Shown one piece after another: positions 5,830 through 9,792 of a DNA stretch of 9,792 bases. How positions within the stretch are numbered: position 1 is the first letter of the stretch; every line of letters starts with the position of its first letter. Made by a program: the position numbers and the translations under genes. The notes beneath the pieces were generated by a model that worked only from the letters and a program-made list of their open reading frames with translations, ran no database searches and was not told the DNA's origin. Source of the stretch: Rhodobacter sp. (GTDB taxonomy: Bacteria; Pseudomonadota; Alphaproteobacteria; Rhodobacterales; Rhodobacteraceae); contig PNNE01000415.1 in assembly GCA_013824055.1 (NCBI GenBank), positions 1-9,792 of the forward strand, in the 5' to 3' direction.

Positions 5830-6708
5830 CTACTCCCCACCCCCGCGGCTGTGGACATAGAAGGCCACGGCGCGGATCTCGTCTTCGGACAGCCGTTCGT
5901 TCCAGCCGGGCATCACGCCGAACCTGGACTGCGTCACCGTCTCGATGATCGCCTCCCGCGAGCCGCCATACAGCCAGATCGCGTCGTTCAGCTTGGGCGC
6001 GCCCTGCGTGCGGTCGCCCGAGCCGTCTTCCATGTGGCAGGCGGCGCAGTTTTCGGCGTAAAGCGTCGCACCGGCAGCGGCGGCCGCCGCGTCGTGGTCC
6101 TGCCCCGAGATCGCCAGCACATGCTCGGTCACCTGGGCGATCTGGGTTTCGTCCAGGATGCCGTCGACGCCGTAGGCCGGCATCTGCGAATAGCGGGCGT
6201 CCGGGTCCGTCGTGTTCCGGATGCCGTGGGCGACGGTCAGATGGATGTCCTCCATCGTGCCGCCCCAGAGCCAGTCGTCATCCAGAAGGTTCGGATAGCC
6301 CTTGCCTTCGAACCCGGCAGCGCCCGATCCGTGGCAGGTGGAGCAGTTGGTGCGGAAGACCGCGGCGCCCGCCCGTTCGGCAAAGGCTGCCAGTTCGGGG
6401 TCGGCGCCGATGCCGTTCAGGTCGGCAGCGATCAGCCTTTCCTTGATCGCCGAGTTGGCCGCATCGACTGCCGCGATGTCGGCCGCCACGTCAGCGCGGG
6501 TCGAGGCCCCCAGCAGGCCGGGGGTCGCCTGGGTGATCAGCGGCCAGGCCGGATAGGCGATCGTATAGCCGATGCCCCAGACGATCGTGGCGTAGAACAC
6601 CCAGACCCACCAGCGCGGCATCGGGTTGTCGTATTCCTCGATACCGTCCCAGACGTGGCCGGTCGTCTTCACCTGCCGCTCTTCTTTCTTCAATGGCTTG
6701 GCACACAT
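5830..6708 (-). CDS. ccoP: CcoP, dihaem cytochrome c subunit of cbb3 oxidase
   Basis: The ATG at 6708 gives 292 residues. The frame stays open to an ATG at 6744, but 6708 is preferred because AAGGAGG lies 9 nt upstream, it leaves a 4-bp gap to ccoQ instead of a 32-bp overlap, and the resulting N-terminus resembles known CcoP. A cytoplasmic N-terminus with the conserved TTGHVWDGIEEYDNPMPRWW (15-34) leads into one membrane helix (about 33-56). The periplasmic part holds two class I cytochrome c domains: haem 1 at CSTCH (122-126) with M176 in SQMPAYG as axial ligand, and haem 2 at CAACH (221-225) with M266 in GVMPGW. CcoP accepts electrons from soluble or membrane cytochrome c and passes them via CcoO to CcoN. 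All haem ligands are present. It is the last gene of the structural operon. Confidence 0.96.
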   Translation of the reverse strand: MCAKPLKKEERQVKTTGHVWDGIEEYDNPMPRWWVWVFYATIVWGIGYTIAYPAWPLITQATPGLLGASTRADVAADIAAVDAANSAIKERLIAADLNGIGADPELAAFAERAGAAVFRTNCSTCHGSGAAGFEGKGYPNLLDDDWLWGGTMEDIHLTVAHGIRNTTDPDARYSQMPAYGVDGILDETQIAQVTEHVLAISGQDHDAAAAAAGATLYAENCAACHMEDGSGDRTQGAPKLNDAIWLYGGSREAIIETVTQSRFGVMPGWNERLSEDEIRAVAFYVHSRGGGE

Positions 6709-6712
6709 GGCC

Positions 6713-6910
6713 TTAGCCCTCCTTACGGGTTTGGGCAGGGTCATCGTCCGCAGGACGGTCGTCGTTGCGGAAGATCGAGTTGGCGACGTCCTTGTGGGTC
6801 GACCGTGAACCGGGCCGGAACGCCCAGAGACAGAGCCCCAGGAACCCCAGCAACATCGCCAGCAGGAACCAGCTGTCGGCCATCTCGCGGAGGAATGTGT
6901 AGGTTTCCAT
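6713..6910 (-). CDS. ccoQ: CcoQ, small cbb3 oxidase subunit (FixQ family)
   Basis: A 65-residue protein with the FixQ layout: short N-terminus METYTFLREMADSW, one membrane helix (about 14-30, WFLLAMLLGFLGLCLWAF), then RPGSR and a charged tail with KDVANSIFRNDD. The segment from the helix into WAFRPGSR is typical of the family. CcoQ is not catalytic; it stabilises the complex, and in R. sphaeroides it has been linked to redox signalling from the oxidase toward PrrBA. The ATG at 6910 is 10 bp after the ccoO stop. GGGGG immediately after that stop serves as the ribosome site, and ccoP begins 4 bp after its own stop. This is the standard third position of the operon. Confidence 0.93.
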   Translation of the reverse strand: METYTFLREMADSWFLLAMLLGFLGLCLWAFRPGSRSTHKDVANSIFRNDDRPADDDPAQTRKEG

Positions 6911-6920
6911 CTTTGCCCCC

Positions 6921-7664
6921 TTACCGGTTCGCGACGGGCGTGTAGGTCGAGAAATCGACCATCGTTCCCAGGACCTGCATGTAGGCGATCATCGCGTCCA
7001 TCTCGGTCAGCTCGGGCTGGCCGTCGAAGTTGCGGACGTTGATCGGGGTGCCGAAGACCTCGGCCCCGTAGCGGCCCTCCAGCCCCGAGGAGTCACCCAG
7101 CGGATCGGCCTGCGCGGTGAAGTCGGCAAGCGCGTTTTCCACCATCTCGTCGGTGTAGGGCACGCCGGCCATCTGGTGCGTCGCCACGAGCTCCTCGATG
7201 TACCTGCCGTCGATGACATTGTCGGCAAGGAAGCCGTAAGGCGGCATCACCGATTCCGGCACCACGGACTTCGCGTTCTCGAAGTGGTCCTGGTGCCATT
7301 CGTCCGAATAGCGGCCACCGACACGCGCCAGGTCAGGCCCGGTGCGCTTGGACCCCCACTGGAACGGCCGGTCGTACATCGATTCGGCCGCAAGGCTGTA
7401 GTGGCCGTAGCGTTCGACCTCGTCGCGCAGCGGGCGGATCATCTGGCTGTGGCAGCCATAGCAGCCCTCGCGGATGTAGATCCCCTTGCCCGCCAGCTCC
7501 AGCGGTGTGTAGGGACGGACGCCCTCGACCTTCTCGATCGTGTTCTCCAGGTAGAACAGCGGCACGATCTGCACGATCCCCCCGATGGTGACCACCAGCA
7601 GGCTGAGGATCATCAGAAGGGTCGCGTTGGTCTCGATGACCTTGTGTTTGTCAAGAAAAGCCAT
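6921..7664 (-). CDS. ccoO: CcoO, monohaem cytochrome c subunit of cbb3 oxidase
   Basis: A 247-residue membrane-anchored cytochrome c of normal family length. One N-terminal helix (about 14-37, ATLLMILSLLVVTIGGIVQI) is followed by a periplasmic domain. The haem c motif is CYGCH (68-72) within REGCYGCHSQMIRPLRDEVERYG, a near-invariant CcoO signature, and the axial methionine is M140 in SVMPPYGFL. KRTGPDLARVGGRYSDEWH (106-124) and the C-terminal AMIAYMQVLGT (224-234) are also characteristic. It relays electrons from CcoP to the low-spin haem b of CcoN and is needed for CcoN stability. The ATG at 7664 is 12 bp after the ccoN stop, with AAGGAA bridging the ccoN stop and the gap. No anomalies. Confidence 0.97.
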   Translation of the reverse strand: MAFLDKHKVIETNATLLMILSLLVVTIGGIVQIVPLFYLENTIEKVEGVRPYTPLELAGKGIYIREGCYGCHSQMIRPLRDEVERYGHYSLAAESMYDRPFQWGSKRTGPDLARVGGRYSDEWHQDHFENAKSVVPESVMPPYGFLADNVIDGRYIEELVATHQMAGVPYTDEMVENALADFTAQADPLGDSSGLEGRYGAEVFGTPINVRNFDGQPELTEMDAMIAYMQVLGTMVDFSTYTPVANR

Positions 7665-7676
7665 TGTCCCGTTTCC

Positions 7677-9275
7677 TTATTCTGCCGGAACGACCGCGTT
7701 CTGCGTGACCCTTGCAGGCTGCGCACGAACGGTCATCCAGAGGTTCCAGCACATGATCAATGCTCCGACCAGGAACATCAGCCCACCCAGCGCCCGCACA
7801 ACGTACATCGGGAACTTCGCGGCCACCGTGTCGGCAAAGGCGTTCACGAGGAAGCCGTTCGCATCGACTTCACGCCACATCAGGCCTTCCATGATGCCCG
7901 TGACCCACATCGAGGACGCATAGAGCACGATCCCGATGGTGGCGAGCCAGAAGTGCCAGCTGACCAGTTTCAGCGAGTAAAGCCCCTCGCGGTTCCACAG
8001 GCGCGGCACCAGGTAGTAAAGGACGCCGAAGGTGATCATGCCGTTCCAGCCCAGTGCGCCGGAATGGACATGGCCGATGGTCCAGTCGGTGTAGTGCGAC
8101 AGCGAGTTCACGGCCCTGATCGACATCATCGGACCTTCGAAGGTCGACATGCCGTAAAAGCCGATGCTGACGACCATCATGCGGATGATCGGATCGGTGC
8201 GCAGCTTGTCCCAGGCGCCCGACAGCGTCATCAGCCCGTTGATCATGCCGCCCCAGGAGGGCATCCACAGGATCACCGAGAACACCATGCCAAGGGTCGA
8301 GGCCCAGTCCGGCAGGGCGGTGTAGTGCAGGTGGTGCGGACCGGCCCAGATGTAGAGGAAGATCAAGGCCCAGAAGTGGATGATCGACAGCTTGTAGCTG
8401 TAGACCGGACGCTCGGCCTGTTTGGGGACAAAGTAGTACATCATCCCCAGGAAGCCCGCGGTCAGGAAGAAGCCCACGGCGTTGTGGCCGTACCACCACT
8501 GCACCATCGCGTCCTGCACGCCGGCATAAAGCTGGACCTGGGCCGAGCCGAAGATCGACACCGGGATCGCGGCGTTGTTCACGATGTGAAGCATGGCGAC
8601 AGTCAGGATCATCGACAGCAGGAACCAGTTCGCCACGTAGATGTGCGGCTCCTTGCGGCGCATCAGCGTGCCCATGAAGGCAATCAGGAACGCCACCCAG
8701 ACCGCCGTGAGCAGGATGTCGACATACCAGACCGGCTCGGCGTATTCCTTGCCTTGCGTCGCGCCCAGGACATAGCCCGTGGCGGCCAGCACGATGACCA
8801 GCTGCCATCCCCAGAACACGAACCAGCCAAGCGACCCGCCAAAGAGACGGGCGGCGCTGGTGCGCTGGACGATGTAGAAGGACGACATGATCAGCGCGTT
8901 GCCGCCAAAGGCGAAGATCACCGCGCTGGTGTGCAGGGGCCGCAGGCGGCCGAAGTTGAGATAGCCCTGCGCCCACTCGAAGTTCAGCTGCGGGAAGGCC
9001 AGTTGCAGCGCGATGACGACCCCCACCAGGAAGCCGACGGCCCCCCAGAAGGCGGTGGCAATCGCGCCGTAGCGGATGACGCTGTCGAAATATTCGTGCC
9101 GCAGGTTCGGCCTTGGATCTCCGGCCGTGCGCAACACCCACAGAAAGGCGATGCCCGCGGCAAGCATCACAGTCAGCGCGTTGACCTGGTAAGCCAGGTC
9201 ACGGGCGTAATTGGCCGCGATCGCGGCACAGACCGCGACGAGGCCTAGCCCTGCCAGTTTTAGGTAATCCCACAT
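7677..9275 (-). CDS. ccoN: CcoN, haem-copper catalytic subunit I of cbb3 cytochrome c oxidase
   Basis: A 532-residue polytopic membrane protein (about 14 helices) where oxygen is reduced to water and protons are pumped. Haem and copper ligands are readable: H115 (RPLHTSAVIF) and H404 for low-spin haem b, H402 for high-spin haem b3 (both in GHVHSGALGW), and H264 (WWYGHNAVGF), H314 and H315 (AGPHHLHYT) for CuB. Y308, in FLYIWAG six residues before the HH pair, fits the cross-linked tyrosine specific to cbb3 enzymes. E380 in STFEGPMMS is the conserved glutamate. Compared with the Pseudomonas stutzeri enzyme, as I recall it, there are ~55 extra N-terminal residues with about two further helices (MWDYLKLAGL to about residue 55), common in Rhodobacterales. 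The ATG at 9275 has AAGGGA upstream. It is the first gene of ccoNOQP; two FNR-type boxes precede it. Confidence 0.98.
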   Translation of the reverse strand: MWDYLKLAGLGLVAVCAAIAANYARDLAYQVNALTVMLAAGIAFLWVLRTAGDPRPNLRHEYFDSVIRYGAIATAFWGAVGFLVGVVIALQLAFPQLNFEWAQGYLNFGRLRPLHTSAVIFAFGGNALIMSSFYIVQRTSAARLFGGSLGWFVFWGWQLVIVLAATGYVLGATQGKEYAEPVWYVDILLTAVWVAFLIAFMGTLMRRKEPHIYVANWFLLSMILTVAMLHIVNNAAIPVSIFGSAQVQLYAGVQDAMVQWWYGHNAVGFFLTAGFLGMMYYFVPKQAERPVYSYKLSIIHFWALIFLYIWAGPHHLHYTALPDWASTLGMVFSVILWMPSWGGMINGLMTLSGAWDKLRTDPIIRMMVVSIGFYGMSTFEGPMMSIRAVNSLSHYTDWTIGHVHSGALGWNGMITFGVLYYLVPRLWNREGLYSLKLVSWHFWLATIGIVLYASSMWVTGIMEGLMWREVDANGFLVNAFADTVAAKFPMYVVRALGGLMFLVGALIMCWNLWMTVRAQPARVTQNAVVPAE

Positions 9276-9368
9276 GGTTGCGTCCCTTCGTCCTGTCCTG
9301 TGCGATCCGCGCCCGGATCGATTCGGGGCTCTGGACGCACTTGTCGGCGATGCTACTCCTGCAGTGCA

Positions 9369-9382
9369 GCGCCGTCAGCCGC
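9369..9382 (-). promoter_or_regulatory. Possible RegA/PrrA-type response-regulator site upstream of ccoN
   Basis: On the minus strand the sequence is GCGGC-TGAC-GGCGC, matching the loose GCGGC-Nx-GNCGC pattern described for PrrA/RegA sites, here with a 4-base spacer. It lies directly beside the FNR-type box at 9384-9397 on the ccoN side. Redox control of ccoN by RegA/PrrA is established in Rhodobacter. The motif is degenerate and such strings are easy to find in GC-rich DNA, so this is only a candidate. Confidence 0.3.
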
Positions 9383-9383
9383 C

Positions 9384-9397
9384 TTGATCTGCGTCAA
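9384..9397 (-). promoter_or_regulatory. FNR/FnrL-type operator, ccoN-proximal
   Basis: TTGATCTGCGTCAA: half-sites TTGAT and GTCAA separated by four bases, one mismatch to the FNR consensus. Its near edge is 109 bp from the ccoN start. A -41.5 placement would put the transcription start near 9349 with a ~74-nt leader. The best -10-like hexamer nearby is TAGCAT (minus strand, 9355-9350), about 6 bp further away than ideal. The core TTGATCTGCGTCAA resembles the box of ccoG in its central bases. Low-oxygen control of ccoNOQP is the expected role. Confidence 0.82.
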
Positions 9398-9415
9398 CCA
9401 AGGAATTTCCGCAGC

Positions 9416-9429
9416 TTGACCTCGGTCAA
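9416..9429 (+). promoter_or_regulatory. FNR/FnrL-type operator, usp-proximal
   Basis: TTGACCTCGGTCAA is a perfect palindrome of TTGAC half-sites around four bases, centred 32 bp from the other box in this region. Its downstream edge is 21 bp from GATGAT (9451-9456), a 4-of-6 match to the -10 consensus. This is almost exactly the class II activator layout with the box near -41. It therefore probably drives the rightward stress-protein gene, though it could also add to ccoN expression as an upstream site. Confidence 0.78.
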
Positions 9430-9450
9430 GGCGCGGGCGAGAGATTGGGC

Positions 9451-9456
9451 GATGAT
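9451..9456 (+). promoter_or_regulatory. Candidate -10 element of the usp promoter
   Basis: GATGAT matches TATAAT at four of six positions and sits 21 bp after the FNR-type box at 9416-9429, the spacing expected when FNR substitutes for a -35 element. It predicts a start near 9463 and a ~22-nt leader containing GGGAGA (9474-9479) as ribosome site. Confidence 0.45.
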
Positions 9457-9484
9457 GGACCATTACCTTCAACGGGAGACCAGC

Positions 9485-9792
9485 ATGGCTTACAAATCCC
9501 TCCTCACGGTCGCATCCTCGACCGAGGGCGTTCTCGGAACCTTCACTGCCGCCGCAGAGCTTGCGCAGACGATGGACGCACATCTGGATGCGCTGGCGCT
9601 TGGTGTCGATCGCACCCAGGTCGGCTATTCCTATGTGGGTTCGGGCGCAGTGATCATTGCCGCCGCGATGGAGCGGGCCGAAGCCGAGGCGCGCGAGGCC
9701 GAAGCGGCGCTGAACGCCGCCATCAGGGCGCAGACGCCAACCCTTCGCGCCTCGGTCGAGACCGTCGTCACGCAACTGGGTGCGCTGACCGA
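9485..9792 (+). CDS. Universal stress protein family, N-terminal part
   Basis: ATG at 9485 with GGGAGA 5 nt upstream; the frame is open to the window end, giving the first 102 residues, so the gene is truncated by the window. It starts MAYKSLLTVASSTEGVLGTF, the beta-strand-plus-loop opening of Usp proteins, followed by a helix (AAAELAQTMDAHLDALAL) and a long Ala/Glu-rich helix (about 57-84). The ATP-binding GxxG motif, if present, would lie beyond the window. From memory, a Usp gene divergent from ccoN is a conserved neighbour in Rhodobacter. Its molecular role is unknown; Usp proteins generally act in stress and energy-limitation survival. The perfect FNR-type palindrome upstream implies induction at low oxygen. 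Family call is good; function is open. Confidence 0.8.
   Translation, partial: MAYKSLLTVASSTEGVLGTFTAAAELAQTMDAHLDALALGVDRTQVGYSYVGSGAVIIAAAMERAEAEAREAEAALNAAIRAQTPTLRASVETVVTQLGALT

Noticed and set aside
5409..5860. Open frames on both strands (149 codons minus, 140 codons plus) across the gap between ccoP and ccoG
   Set aside because: They run through hairpins and into ccoP, have Arg/Pro/Ala-rich content, no ribosome site of note and no family resemblance.
6709..6744. Upstream ATG (6744) extending CcoP by 12 residues
   Set aside because: It would overlap ccoQ by 32 bp and lacks a ribosome site as good as the AAGGAGG 9 nt before the ATG at 6708; the added residues do not look like CcoP.
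7176..9248. A 690-codon open frame on the plus strand opposite ccoO and ccoN
   Set aside because: It spans two conserved oxidase genes in antisense; the His/Arg/Asp-rich translation has no recognisable motif.
9353..9775. A 140-codon minus-strand frame covering the divergent promoter region and usp
   Set aside because: It covers both FNR-type boxes and lies antisense to the Usp gene, which has a good ribosome site and family-like N-terminus.
1..9792. Search for CRISPR arrays, tRNA or rRNA genes, insertion sequences, attachment sites or phage genes
   Set aside because: No tandem spaced repeats, no tRNA-like or rRNA sequence, no transposase or integrase motifs and no terminal inverted repeats were recognised; the window looks like stable core genome.

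Overview
This GC-rich window is a chromosomal segment of an alphaproteobacterium. Protein sequences, gene order and FNR-type operators all point to the Rhodobacteraceae (Rhodobacter, Paracoccus and relatives). Its core is the complete gene set for a cbb3-type, high-oxygen-affinity cytochrome c oxidase. All eight genes lie on the minus strand, in two transcription units read from right to left: the structural operon ccoN-ccoO-ccoQ-ccoP (9275 down to 5830) and the assembly operon ccoG-ccoH-ccoI-ccoS (5330 down to 1078).

Layout. At 1-312 (+) is the 3' end of a gene ending in a SPOR domain, probably a D-alanyl-D-alanine carboxypeptidase. It is followed after 3 bp by a complete FAH-superfamily hydrolase (316-993, +) and an intrinsic terminator (1023-1056). 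That terminator lies in the convergent gap with ccoS, a 52-residue gene at 1078-1236. Then come ccoI, ccoH and ccoG, tightly packed with gaps of 16, 1 and 9 bp. A 497-bp non-coding stretch (5333-5829) separates the two cco operons. It holds the ccoNOQP terminator, further inverted repeats, a motif that looks like a family-wide intergenic repeat, and an FNR-type box 69 bp before ccoG. ccoP, ccoQ, ccoO and ccoN follow with gaps of 4, 10 and 12 bp. A 209-bp divergent control region (9276-9484) with two more FNR-type boxes separates ccoN from a universal-stress-protein gene (9485 to the window end, +).

How the genes work together. CcoN is the haem-copper catalytic subunit. CcoO (one c haem) and CcoP (two c haems) bring electrons from cytochrome c, and CcoQ is a small accessory subunit. 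CcoG (a ferredoxin-like cupric reductase), CcoI (a P1B-type copper ATPase), CcoH and CcoS deliver copper and assemble the complex. Three FNR-type palindromes, one before ccoG and two before ccoN/usp, suggest that oxidase, assembly factors and stress protein are induced together when oxygen falls.

No new system is visible; this is a recognisable, well-studied locus. Points worth a second look are: loss of both cysteines from the metal-binding motif of the CcoI N-terminal HMA domain, the stem-loop series between the operons, the dense divergent control region with a possible RegA/PrrA site, and FNR-type control of the divergent stress-protein gene.
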